Origin: Lepidodermella squamata
Lineage: Eukaryota; Gastrotricha
Reading direction: 5' to 3'
NCBI GenBank assembly: GCA_047495785.1
Contig: JBLDXI010000009.1
Location: 1,364,001-1,428,000, forward strand
DNA length: 64,000 nucleotides
Each line of letters starts with the position of its first letter. The stretch's first letter is position 1. A program made the position numbers and the translations under genes. Positions 1 through 10,614 of the stretch are shown in pieces. A model generated the notes under the pieces. That model ran no database searches. It was not told where the DNA came from and was given only the letters and a program-made list of their open reading frames with translations.

Positions 1-654
1 TTTAATGCAAAAAACTGCGGCGACGGTCTGGAGAATGGGTTGGTCTATTCTCTACTTCTGTAAGTGGCCGGAACTCCAACGGAAATGCCAAGAAGCTATA
101 GATCAAGTGATAAAGACCGATAGCATGCCAACTTTGGACGATCGGAAAAAGTTGGTCTACATCGATGCCGTTATGTGCGAAATTTTGCGATATGTAACAA
201 TTGGGCCTAGTTCGTTATTCCACGCAACTAAACATGCCACAGTCGAATTTGAAGGTGAACTTAACATTCCACCCTTTTAAGTGATTTATACTTGTTTAAA
301 CTAGGTTATCGGATCCCCCCTGACACCTGCATTCAATATAACATCTGGGCAGTTCATCACGATGAGAAGTACTGGAAAGATCCTGAAGTTTTTCAACCTG
401 AACGTTGGATCGATGATAATGGATCGTTATTGAATCATACGACGCATTTCATGGCTTTTGGAGTTGGACCTAGAATATGCCTAGGCGAACAGCTTGCTCG
501 ACTGGAATATTTTATTTTTGTGGTTGCAATGCTTCAGCGTTATGATTTTTCCTTTCCGACCGAGGATTACGAGGTGGATGAGGACAGTGGCCATCATAAC
601 GTCACGAACATTCCGCCCAAGTTTGACGTTGTGATCACTCGACGTAATAACTAA
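1..654 (+). CDS. P450-1, cytochrome P450, 5' part outside window
   Basis: This is the C-terminal part of a CYP2-clan-like cytochrome P450, a heme monooxygenase normally anchored in the endoplasmic reticulum. Exons are 1..254 and 305..654, joined in phase 1 (GAA G / GT TAT, giving EGYRIPP). The K-helix ExxR (EILR), the RWID segment after FQPE, and the heme loop FGVGPRICLG are all present. The protein ends in RRNN like P450-2. The first 12 codons seen do not match the I-helix GTETT of the sister genes: the paralogues read TETTVTAMVW where this copy reads KTAATVWRMGW. The copy may therefore be altered or rearranged at the window edge. The reading frame after that is clean. The 3' flank resembles that of P450-2, and an AATAAA lies at 884-889. 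Confidence 0.85.
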
Positions 655-1226
655 CATGATTGGTGCTTCAACGCGAATTATGTATATTTTTCGATCGGTT
701 TTGTCATTTTTCTTTCAAATTTGTCAGCGTTAAGTGTGACCCTATCTATTATGGCTCGCGCGTCTTAATTTTCTATTGCATCCATCACCGGGAAACGAGA
801 CCGCAGACATTTTACCTTAAAGTGATTAGGTAATTTTCCTGATACTTGTTATATCACTGAATACATTTATCGCTGTGTACTAAAATAAAACCACAAAATA
901 ACGGCGTGTGATTATTAACCGGAGTGGTGAAGGAAAGGTTGCCTCGTGAAAGGCTATATTGCCTTTAGGCTCATATTTTTTGACGGACATACTGAACAAA
1001 CACTCTACTCAAAGCACAAATTCGAACTGCAAATTATTAGGGATGAAACGAAATTACAATTTTGGCATATTTCTGATTTTATTTTACTACCATCACCTGC
1101 TACGGCGCTCTCGGCGCGATTACATAGCCTCATAGACTTAGAAATTTATGATGCAATCAAAAATGTAAAAAGGCGATACATAACGGTAGAAAAGATAATA
1201 TGCCGTTTCCCTAAAAAGAGTGATGG
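655..1226. other. 3' flank of P450-1, no gene seen
   Basis: The first 250 bp match the flank after P450-2 (around 5470-5640), including a GTGACCCTATCT block and a polyadenylation signal, so the 3' flank was duplicated with the gene. The rest to 1226 shows nothing I can identify. The open frame at 946-1374 has no family resemblance. Confidence 0.5.
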
Positions 1227-1790
1227 TTATAAAACGACTTGTAGCCAGTCCCGTGGGTCGTGTGAGAGGCTCCGCTGGCTAGGTTTTCGAACTTCGCGTA
1301 AATGCCAAGCTGGGCACTTATCGGCAAGAACTTTGCGAACGTCTTCTGACGTTGGGCGAATACCACAGACGTAGTTGATGTAGTCCGCCATACCGAGACT
1401 TGCTGCTAAGCAGCGTTCGCCATAGCGTTTGAAAGCATCAAGGAAGACATCCTCAATGGAGTCGACTCCGGCGTAAGCGAATGCGTCAATTATTTCCGTT
1501 TCGAAGGGCAGATCAAACAAGGCTCGAAGGCAGTGGGCTTGAATTTCCGCCAGTTTTCCGACCGAGGAGGGCGCAAGGCAGCGAAGGGCAGGGGCTCCAT
1601 AGGCTACCAAGAACTCCGCAGGGCTGTTTTTATAAAAGAGCACACAAAGGTTTTTAGGCAAAACGTGCCGCTTGGCCAGGGCGGAGAGGGCGCCAAGGCG
1701 AGGCTTCAGTTTTGAGGCAATTATTTCAAGATGGTAATTCCAATTTAGCTGGGGTGTGAGGTATATCCCGACGATGTTGGTTTTCAGCGG
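1227..1790 (-). mobile_element. Non-LTR retrotransposon relic, C-terminal end of reverse transcriptase ORF
   Basis: A minus-strand frame of about 190 codons reads like the region just after the catalytic domain of jockey/CR1-type LINE ORF2 proteins. It has VGIYLTPQLNWNYHLE, then KLKPRLGALSALAKR, a LFYK segment, YGAPAL, and a KLAEIQAHCLRALFDLP motif. These correspond to the family pattern LGIxLDxxLxWxxHI ... YGAPxW ... LxxxQxxxLRxI. The catalytic YADD region is absent, so this is a 5'-truncated or decayed copy. It abuts the hAT relic that begins near 1791. The family is inferred by pattern and the clade is uncertain. Confidence 0.7.
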
Positions 1791-2250
1791 TTGATGAAAC
1801 ACGCTTGTCCACGTTATAAAATTCCTTCTCGGCTGTATTTTTTCGATAAAATCATCCCAGCTATGTGTAAGGGCGCTGTTGATGGCATCAAGAACAGCCC
1901 GTTATTCAAGGCGGAAGATTTTTCTTTCACTTCCGACCTGTGGACATCGCGAGCTAGCTGTTGCACTTTCAGCTAATGAAGCGTCGATTTCTATGGTCAT
2001 ACCTGGAATTGGGCAAATCATTCGGTTTCTAAACGAAGAGCTGGACGACGACAGCATCAAAGCAATGTAGGCCAAACTTCTTCAGCAAATTCATTCGCGT
2101 TTTGACGAGTTGCTAAACAACAACAATTATCAAATGGCAACAAGTCTTAATCCACGCTTCAAGCTTGATTTTTTCGAAGACGAGACTGCCGCAAATGTTC
2201 CTCGAAAGCAGCTATGGGCAAATCGACCAGCGACTCCTCAGAATCGAATC
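1791..2250 (+). mobile_element. hAT-type transposase relic with internal deletion and stop
   Basis: Frame 1 (1791-1976) contains PRYKIPSR, a FDKIIPAMC stretch and FSFTSDLWTS, the conserved N-terminal part of the hAT transposase catalytic domain (compare LTTDxWTS). A frame change follows. The next frame carries LSANEASISMVIPGIGQIIR, an in-frame TAG at 2068-2070, then LLQQIHSRFDEL and SLNPRFKLDFFED, the LDPRFKLxFF signature that lies much further downstream in intact hAT proteins. Roughly the central third of the transposase is missing, so the copy is a deletion derivative and inactive. Confidence 0.75.
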
Positions 2251-3053
2251 GTCCGATAATTTCAAGTTAATTTGAATATGGTTTAATTTCCAGCCACACG
2301 CCGGTTTGATAACTTTTCCGCTTTTCAAGTTCAGCTATAATTTCTTTCCGCCGAATATAATTTCGAGAGCATTTCCGCTATTGCGTTCTCCGCTATTTTC
2401 ATTTCCGCTATAATATGAGTTGCGCCATATACACTATCAAGAGTTCTGCCAACTGACAGTTAAGCACGCTATGCACGTTTTCCGCCTAGGTGATTTTTCA
2501 GATCTTCATTTCAATGATCAGATCATTTCAACAAGAAAGCCACTGGAAGACAAGGTTTTTAAAAAGGAGAGAGAGCTGTTGAGAACTTCCACTTTTAATA
2601 TAGGACAAAACCAATAGGACACAATAGGACAAAAATTGAACGAGTATGCAGTTTAGGTTCAGAAGTAAATCTTTTACGCAGATTTATGGCACCCCCGAGC
2701 GATTTTAAATTTTTGCATTTTTGACTATATCAGCAAACGGTGAGGAATTGGCTCATGATATTTTGTTTCTTCCAATAGCCGAATTCAATTGAATTCAATT
2801 GCGAACTTACGAACAGTTGTATTTGCATATGCAAACTTTTATTCTGAGGGTAATTTAGCTCATTTCAGCATGTAATAGTTGATAACTGAAAGCTGGCAAA
2901 CCGAATGCCCGATTATAAAAACATGTTAGCGTAAAATCTCAGCTAAAAATTATTTAACACTTTAAGCGCCGGGGATTTTCGCGTTTAGCATTCCTGCATC
3001 GCCGGGGTATTCTCGATGTACCTAGCAAAAACTTCGATCCCCAGATTATTATA
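2251..3053. other. Spacer without recognisable gene
   Basis: The stretch is AT-rich. Between about 2270 and 2420 it shows degenerate short repeats of TTTCCGCTAT and related words. The 65-codon frame at 2420-2617 has no family features. I see no gene. The pogo-like element begins at its end. Confidence 0.4.
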
Positions 3054-3490
3054 CCGTATTTCATCGATTAATAGCCTCCCTCGAATTAAAGCCCCCTCGA
3101 ATAATAGCCTGAAATTTCCGGCTGTTTTCAGCATTTAAAACTAAATAATAGCCCGCCTCGAATATAATAGCCACGCCTTGCCTTGTCCGAAGCAGGTGGC
3201 GCGATGGAGGAGGGACAAAGCTGTCCTAATTTCGTCGCCTACAACTGCTAAGCGGATTAGAGGTGGTGGACGTTAGCCGCTGTTTGCAGATGTCGAGGAG
3301 AGATTAGCAGCGTGGGTCAGACAACAGAGAAGTCAACCACGGAAACGACTTCCGATGATGAAATTTGCCAATTGCCAATAAATAATAGCCCCCCTCAAAT
3401 AATAGCCCCTCGAATAATTGCCTCTTTTTCGGACCATTTTCGGAGTTTCGGAAAAAATAGTAGCCATGGCTATTATTTGATGAAATGCGG
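3054..3490 (+). mobile_element. Short TA-flanked pogo/Tc1-mariner-like non-autonomous element
   Basis: The ends are near-perfect inverted repeats. The left end starts CCGTATTTCATC and continues to AATAGCC, and the right end is the reverse complement of CCGCATTTCATC continuing to AATAGCC. Both are flanked by TA (3052-3053 and 3491-3492). Short words of the AATAATAGCCCC type recur inside. Around 3250-3342 a plus-strand frame reads KRIRGGGR, a TAG, then PLFADVEERLAAWVRQQR. This resembles the Tc5/CENP-B type helix-turn-helix of pogo-family transposases (GxGRKPxxxxLEExLxxWVxxxR). The element is therefore a deletion derivative of a pogo-like transposon, about 437 bp long. Confidence 0.75.
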
Positions 3491-3607
3491 TATTTTCTTG
3501 ACGGTCATTGAATTCTAAGATCATTGGTCAATGTCCCGAATTTTTCCGACTTTATTACGTAATAGCTAAAAAACCATAGGTAAATGGTTAATCTATGAAA
3601 TAACGCT

Positions 3608-3706
3608 TACTCATTTTTGAGTATACGCGACGCTATCCTACAAAACGCTTACTCACTTATGAGTATACGACGTTTTCCTGCAAATTTGATTACTCACCCT
3701 TGAGTT
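3608..3706. promoter_or_regulatory. Three phased palindromes upstream of P450-2
   Basis: The palindrome TACTCA-N4-TGAGTA occurs at 3608-3623 and 3650-3665, and with one mismatch (TGAGTT) at 3691-3706. Starts are 42 and 41 bp apart, about four helical turns each. The last copy ends 11 bp before the TATA box of P450-2. The surrounding 41-42 bp are a degenerate tandem repeat, but the palindromic half-sites are its best-conserved part. A dimeric transcription factor site is a plausible role. The factor is unknown. Confidence 0.55.
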
Positions 3707-3717
3707 TATGGCAAGAG

Positions 3718-3724
3718 TATAAAA
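3718..3724 (+). promoter_or_regulatory. TATA box of P450-2
   Basis: TATAAAA lies 61 bp upstream of the ATG at 3785, a spacing like that of the TATA boxes before P450-4, -9 and -16. Confidence 0.6.
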
Positions 3725-3784
3725 TGATTTCATTCCAAGAGCTGAAAAGCGGATTGAAAACTCTCGTTATTTTGAAAGTCAAAA

Positions 3785-5409
3785 ATGTTTGAAGCATTAG
3801 TGCAAGATGCAGTTTCTTTGCTGAAGTCATGGTGGTATCTGATACCACCCAGTGCGTTCTTCCTCTATGGAACTCAACTCTACATAATTGACTGGTTTCG
3901 GAGACTCCCGCCAGGGCCACATCCTCTCCCCTTCATTGGTAAGAAGCCCAGCCGACGTTTCTAGGCTCTGCTCATATTTCCTATTATTATCAGGCACGTT
4001 ATATCTACTAAGTGATGACATCAGACAGAAACCTTGGCGGCTTCTCAAAAAAGTGGGCGATAAATACGGTCCGGTTTATACCTTTTATATAGGTCAAATT
4101 CGCACGGTTGTCCTAAACTCCTCCGATGTCATTCGGAAAGCTCTGATATCACAAGCAAATGAATTCGGCTACCGTACCGATTCATTTATGCCTGGGTTCA
4201 GTTCTTTAACGCTTGGAATAATCGCTGCAGATGGCGAACTTTGGATTAAATATCGTCGATTCGGCCACAAGGGCTTGCGAGACTTGGGAATGGGGACTAA
4301 TGTAATGGTAACTAAGGTTCAGGACGAAGCTGCTGCCCTTTGCGCAGAAATTGATAGCCGCATCCTCGGCAAGGTCGAACATCACTTTGACAAAATTTTG
4401 AAATGCAGTGTTTCTGACGTAATCTATTCAATTTGTCTGGGTCAGCGGTTGAATTACGACGACCCCAAGTTCACTGAGCTGCTACGATTGGCTACGACTT
4501 TTTTCGAACGGCCGTTGAAACAAAATGTTTTTTTCTTTGCAGTACCTCTCGCCGCTAGGTTCAAACTTCCACCGCAAGTCGTCGATATAAAGAACATCGA
4601 GAATTACGTTCTTACGTTGGTCAGCGATGCTGTCGAAGAGCGTCGGCCTGTTTTCCATCCTGATAACATTAGCGATTTTGTTGATCTTTATTTGAGTATG
4701 GACGATGAGGCGGGTGTCTCCGTGGAAACTTTTGCTGCTATCATGAAAGACATGCTACTCGCCGGCACGGAAACAACAGTTACAGCCATGGTTTGGTCCA
4801 TTCTCTACTTCTGTAAATGGCCGGAACTCCAACGGAACTGCCAAGAGGCAATAGATCAAGTGATAAAGACCGATAGCATGCCAACTATAGAAGATCGGAA
4901 AAAGTTGGTCTACATCGATGCTGTTATGTGCGAAATTTTGCGATATGTAACAATTGGGCCAAATGGATTATTTCGCGCAACTAAGCATGCCACGGTCGAA
5001 TTTGAAGGTCAACTTGAGATTGCGTACCCATTAATTTGATTTAAGATATTTGAAACTAGGCTATCGGATCCCTCCTGACACCTGCATTCAATATAACATC
5101 TGGGCAGTTCACCACGATGAGAAATATTGGAAAGATCCTGAAGTTTTTCGGCCTGAACGTTGGATCGATGATAATGGATCTTTATTGAATCATACGACGC
5201 ATTTCATGGCTTTTGGACTTGGACCTAGAATATGCCTGGGTGAACAGCTTGCTCGACTGGAATATTTCATATTTGTGGTTGCAATGCTTCATCGGTACAA
5301 TTTCTCATTTCCGACCGAGGATTACGAGGTGGACGTGGACGGTGGCCTTCATAACGTCACGAACATTCCGCCCAAGTTTGAAGTTGTGATCACACGACGT
5401 AATAACTAA
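3785..5409 (+). CDS. P450-2, cytochrome P450 (CYP2-clan type), 505 aa
   Basis: Exons are 3785..3938, 3994..5007 and 5060..5409. The joins are phase 1 at PFIG and at FEG/Y, giving a 505-residue protein of normal microsomal P450 length. An N-terminal hydrophobic anchor (about residues 15-38) is followed by the LPPGP hinge. The I-helix AGTETT, the K-helix EILR, the FRPERW segment and the heme loop FGLGPRICLG with Cys about 448 are all intact. The start is the ATG shared in position with P450-4 and -6 (MFEA..). It is the nearest relative of P450-1, -4 and -6. Its last codons and 3' flank are copied at the end of P450-4. A polyadenylation signal lies at 5628-5633. The substrate is unknown. Confidence 0.93.
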
Positions 5410-5826
5410 CATTATCAAATTTCAATTTTCGATGGCCCCCTAACGCGAGATTTTATTTTCGTAAATGTAAACTGTCAGCGCAAAGAGTGACCCTATCTAA
5501 CGTCTTCATTTTTTATTGGTTCCATCGCCTCCTAACGGGAGCGAGACCGCAACCCTTTGAACTTAGTGACCTTAGTTATTTCTCACAATTTTTATATCAC
5601 TGAATACATTTATCGCGGTTTACTAAAAATAAAGCCAAAAACTAACGGCGTTTGAGTAGTAACTGGAGCTCTGAAAGAAACGGACCGCTTATTATCTCCA
5701 CCTAGTTAAGGGCCATTTATCATGTATATTTCCTTTCCTGTGGTAAAAATTATCAGTGTCGAAACTTATTTGTTTTTTTCGTGAAGCCTACTTCGCTCTT
5801 GGTGGTGTTCTCTTGGGACAGAAAAA
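5410..5826. other. P450-2/P450-3 spacer
   Basis: It holds the 3' flank and polyadenylation signal of P450-2 (5628-5633) and the upstream region of P450-3. No canonical TATA box is evident close to 5827. It recurs nearly unchanged at 10198-10614. Confidence 0.5.
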
Positions 5827-7498
5827 ATGGAAACTATTATTGAGAACTTTCTGTCACTTTCCGGTGATTTGTTTAAATCGTGGTGGTACTTGTTAGTTCC
5901 GGGTGTGATCCTGTTCTACGGTTCGCATGTCTTCATTTTCGATTGGTTCCGACGTCTCCCACCTGGACCGCTGCCGCTTCCATTTATAGGTAAAAGAATG
6001 GGCCTTTTATTTATCGTGATTTTTCCTTCTACTAAAATAACAGCTAAATTTGGAATAAATAATGTTTTCACAGGTACGGCGTACCTAATGGAAGACGATG
6101 TTCGTAAGAAGCCGTGGCAGATGTTCGATGAGCTCGGCAAGAAATATGGCCCAATCTACACCTTCTATTTCGGGCAATTGCGCCTTGTCAGCATAAATTC
6201 ACCGGAGCTGATTCGAAAGGCCTTGGTTACTCAAGCAAAACAATTCAACTATCGCCCGCATTCATTCATGCCAGGCTACGGCGATCTGCCACCCGCTGTC
6301 ATTATCGGAGGAGGTGGCGAAGAATGGGTCCGAAATCGTCGTTTTGCGCACAAGGGTCTGAAGGAATTCGGACTAGGAACTAACGTCATGGTTAGGAAAG
6401 TTCAAGATGCTGCGCAGTCGTTGGTTCAAGAACTCGACCGCCGGGCCGGATCAGTGGAAAGAAAAACACGAGATCTATTTCAAATCGCCGTTTGTGACGT
6501 TATTTTTGCCGTACTCTTCGGCGAGCGAGCAGATAACAAAGATTCGCGATTTGTTGAACTTATGGATTTACTTACAGTATTTTTCGAACGGCCTATGAAA
6601 GAGAACGCTATTTACTACGCCATTCCATTGCTCGCTACGCTGAAAGGAACGCCTCAAACAGATGATCTAAAGAATATCGATAACTGGATCATAAAATTGC
6701 TTGAACGATTAATACGTGAGCGCCGCGAAGTGTTCAATCGGGATAATATTCACGACTTCGTCGACCTATACTTGGCTGACGAGGGTAAGCCGCATGGAAT
6801 CGCCGTTGAAACATTTTTTTCTCTTACCCGCGACTTGCTCGGAGCTGGAACAGAGACTACGTCGACCACCCTCAACTGGGCGATTCTCTACCTGTGTGAA
6901 TGGCCGGAAATTCAGAGAAAATGCCAGGAAGAGATTGATCAAGTCATAAAATCAGACGGTATGCCCTCGTTAGAGTACAGGAATAATTTGGTCTTTATTG
7001 ATGCGGTGATGAACGAGATTCACCGACATGTTACGCTAGTACCTGGCAGCGTTTATCATGCCGTCAAGTTCGAAACGGTCGAGTTCGAAGGTTTGCATGA
7101 CATTTTGCGGTAGATATTGTTTTCCTATCTTATTAATTTGTACAACAGGATATTCGATTCCTCCCGATACAGCCATCCAGTATAACATTTGGTCAGTTCA
7201 TCACGACAAAGACTACTGGAAAGACCCGGAAGTTTTCCGGCCTGAACGCTGGATTGCTGATGATGGCTCTCTTCTTAGCCATTCGTCCCATTTCATGCCC
7301 TTTGGTGTTGGGCCAAGGATTTGTGTCGGTGAACAGCTTGCCCGCATGGAGTCATTCATATTCTTCGTCGCAATTCTGCAAAGGTTCAGCTTCTCTTTTC
7401 CAAGCCCTGATTATAAGATCGATTTGAATTCCGGCAGATTCAACATTACTAACCTTCCGCCTACATACGATGTTCTTATAACGCGTCGTCAGATTTAG
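5827..7498 (+). CDS. P450-3, cytochrome P450, 509 aa
   Basis: Exons are 5827..5989, 6074..7090 and 7149..7498, using the same two intron positions as P450-2. The first intron (84 bp) has no stop and is a multiple of three, so an unspliced reading adds 28 residues between PFIG and GTAYL. The paralogues and the good GT/CAG ends argue that it is spliced out. The protein has an N-terminal anchor with WWYLL near residue 20, a hinge LPPGPLPLPF, an I-helix AGTETTSTTLNW, ExxR as EIHR, FRPERW, and a heme loop FGVGPRICVG with Cys about 452. It is clearly diverged from P450-2 and -4, so it is a separate lineage within the block. AATAAA lies at 7661-7666. Confidence 0.93.
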
Positions 7499-8568
7499 AT
7501 GATGAATACGCAATTTTATTATGCTAGACCAATTAGGCATTGGCTGGCATTCGTCGTAATTACGCTGCATCAGGCAAAATGAAATAGGTGCGCGCTATTT
7601 ATTTATATTTATTTTGATTATTACTATCATCATAAATAATCTATTATAATTGTTGCTTTTAATAAATTCGCTCGATTTTTTGTGTGGATGCGGGAAATTA
7701 TTAGCTTGGCCTCATTCCTGGTGAGTATTGGCAGAGCCTTGAAATTTGAATTGGCGTTGACTCCTCATTCCTGTTGCCGCGACCATTTTTGCACATTTCT
7801 AATTTTACTTGCCCAGCTTATTATCTTTTAGTGGTGTTAAAAAACACATTTTGAGCTTCATTCAATTCGAGAGAACTAGTACACGCGGACCTATCGTTAG
7901 CGACGCGCCAAAACAACCACTTTACTATTTTTAGATCACTATATGAAATTACGATCGGCCCCATCGGCGGCGGAACGTAAATGGCATATTACGATTTTTG
8001 GTGAACGTAATGGTTTTTAACGACGTAGCCGTGGTTCACTTGTACGATCTGAACGTATGCGTATGAGAACGCCAGGCTTGACATATTTTCACCGGTTGCC
8101 AGAAATCGCAACGTTTATGTCATTTTTTCCTCGATCGGATGCCATGACGGCCCATATTAGCTTTGGTAACATCGGGCGAATAAACGCCAGCATTTTAACT
8201 GTCCAAAATGAAAGGAACACTCGAGGTCTACCTCAAGATCTTTCAAATCATGCTGATAACTTTTTTCTAAAAAAACTAATTAACACCGTTATAATAAAAT
8301 GTGTTAGACGTCGTAGGTAAGGAACAAATTTTGACATGACTGAGTGCTAAGTACGAAATGTCTATTACAGGCCGACTGCGTTTTCAGTTTGAAACAAATG
8401 ATTCTCCAGCACCCCTTTTACACACTAAAGGTTATAAATATGACATGTCACGCGTATTTCTTTTTTCTAAGAACACTTTTTTTCATCACCCTCCAATATC
8501 AGCCTATATAAACGAGCTGAACATCAAATTAAAAACTCATTATTTTGGACAATTCTTCGCAGCTGAAA
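7499..8568. other. P450-3/P450-4 spacer
   Basis: It contains the polyadenylation signal of P450-3 near 7661 and the promoter of P450-4. The open frames at 8057-8320 and 8358-8576 lack family features and are not called. A near-identical copy is at 12287-13356. Confidence 0.45.
8505..8512 (+). promoter_or_regulatory. TATA box of P450-4
   Basis: TATATAAA lies 57 bp upstream of the ATG at 8569. The same site is at 13293-13300 before P450-6. Confidence 0.6.
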
Positions 8569-10197
8569 ATGTTTGAAGCATTTATGCAAGATGCAGCTTC
8601 CTCACTGAAATCATGGTGGTATCTGATACCTCCCTGCGCGTTCTTCCTCTACGGAACTCAACTCTACATAATTGACTGGTTTCGGAGACTCCCGCCAGGG
8701 CCGCGTCCTCTTCCCTTCATCGGTTAGAAGCCCAGCTGAAGTTTATACGATTGATTTATACTGCTTATTGTTATCATAGGCACGGTTTATCTGCTTAGTG
8801 ATGACATCAGAAAGAAACCTTGGCGGCTATTCAAAAAGTTAGGCGATGAATACGGTTCGATTTATACGCTCTACTTTGGCCAAATGCGTACGGTCATCCT
8901 GAAGTCCTCCGATGTCATTCGGAAAGCTCTGATATTACAAGCAAAGCAATTTGGTTACCGTGCTGATTCATTTATGCCCGGTTACAGTGCTCTGACAGAT
9001 GGAATAGTCGCCGCGGATGGCGAGCCTTGGATTAAAAATCGAAGATTCGGCCACAAAGGCTTGCGAGACTTGGGAATGGGGACTAATGTAATGGTGAGTA
9101 AGGTTCAGGACGAAGCTGCTGCCCTCTGCGCAGAAATTGATGGCCGCATTCTCGGCAAGGTCGAACATCATTTTGACAAAATTTTGCAATGCAGTGTTTC
9201 TGACGTAATCTATGCAATTTGTCTGGGTCAGCGGTTAAACTACGACGACCCCAAGTTCACTGGGCTTCTACGATTGACTACTACTTTTTTCGAACGGCCG
9301 TTCAAGGAAAACGCCATTTTCTTCGCAATGCCTCTAGCCGCGAGGTTCAAACTTCCACCGCAGGTCGTCGATATCAAGAATGTTGAAGATTACGTTCTTC
9401 AGCTTATTAAAGAAGCTGTCGAAGAACGCCGACCTGTTTTTCATCCTGATAACGTCAGTGATTTTGTCGATCTTTATTTAAGCATGGACGATAAGTCGGC
9501 GGTCTCTATGGAAACTTTCGCAGCAATCATGAGAGACATGCTACTCGCCGGCACGGAAACAACGGTTACAACCATGGTTTGGTCCATTCTCTACTTCTGC
9601 AAATGGCCGGAACTCCAACGGAAATGCCAAGAGGCTATTGATCAAGTGATAACAACCGATAGCATGCCAACTTTGGACGATCGGAAAAAGTTGGTCTATA
9701 TCGATGCCGTAATGTGCGAAATTTTACGATATGTAACTATCGCGCCTAATGGAATATTCCACGCAACTAAGCATGCCACGGTCGAATTTGAAGGTATAAA
9801 CTCAATGTCATCTTTTTTAAATGGGACTATTACGGTGTTCAAATAAGGTTACCGGATTCCTCCAAATACCTGCATTCAATATAACATCTGGGCGGTTCAC
9901 CACGATGAGAAGTACTGGAAAGATCCTGAAGTTTTTCGGCCTGAACGTTGGATCGATGATAATGGATCTTTATTGAACCATACGACGCATTTCATGGCTT
10001 TTGGACTTGGACCTAGAATATGCCTGGGTGAACAGCTTGCTCGACTGGAATATTTCATTTTTGTGGTTGCAATGCTTCAGCGGTACAATTTCGCCTTTCC
10101 GAAAGAGGATTACGAGGTAGACGTTGACAGTGGCACTCATAGCATCACGAACATTCCGCCCAAGTTTGAAGTTGTGATCACACGACGTAATAACTAA
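8569..10197 (+). CDS. P450-4, cytochrome P450, 505 aa, chimeric 3' end
   Basis: Exons are 8569..8722, 8780..9793 and 9848..10197. The ATG at 8569 is chosen over the longer open frame, which starts only with a TTG at 8545, because it lines up with P450-2 and sits 57 bp after a TATA box. Anchor, LPPGP hinge, AGTETT, EILR, FRPERW and FGLGPRICLG (Cys about 448) are intact. The protein equals P450-6 apart from two residues near the C-terminus: KFEVVITRRNN here, as in P450-2, versus KFDVIITRRNN in P450-6. The stop region and 3' flank match P450-2 and not P450-6, so the gene is a fusion made at the duplication junction (10145-10169). Confidence 0.93.
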
Positions 10198-10614
10198 CAT
10201 TATCAAATTTTAATTTTCGATGGCCCCCTAACGCGAGATTTTATTTTCGTAAATGTAAACTGTCAGCGCAAAGAGTGACCCTATCTAACGTCTTCATTTT
10301 TTATTGGTTCCATCGCCTCCTAACGGGAGCGAGACCGCAACCCTTTGAACTTAGTGACCTTAGTTATTTCTCACAATTTTTATATCACTGAATACATTTA
10401 TCGCGGTTTACTAAAAATAAAGCCAAAAACTAACGGCGTTTGAGTAGTAACTGGAGCTCTGAAAGAAACGGACCGCTTATTATCTCCACCTAGTTAAGGG
10501 CCATTTATCATGTATATTTCCTTTCCTGTGGTAAAAATTATCAGTGTCGAAACTTATTTGTTTTTTTCGTGAAGCCTACTTCGCTCTTGGTGGTGTTCTC
10601 TTGGGACAGAAAAA
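10198..10614. other. Spacer, copy of 5410-5826
   Basis: It is near-identical to the P450-2/P450-3 spacer, with a polyadenylation signal at 10416-10421. Confidence 0.6.

Noticed and set aside
946-1374. 142-codon plus-strand frame
   Set aside because: Its second half lies antisense to the LINE relic, and the first half has no resemblance to a known protein.
5827-6073. Retained first intron as part of P450-3
   Set aside because: It is open by chance (84 bp). All related genes splice at the same point and the ends are GT-AG.
8545-8568. Upstream extension of P450-4 (DNSSQLK)
   Set aside because: It would start with TTG. The ATG at 8569 matches P450-2 and its TATA spacing.
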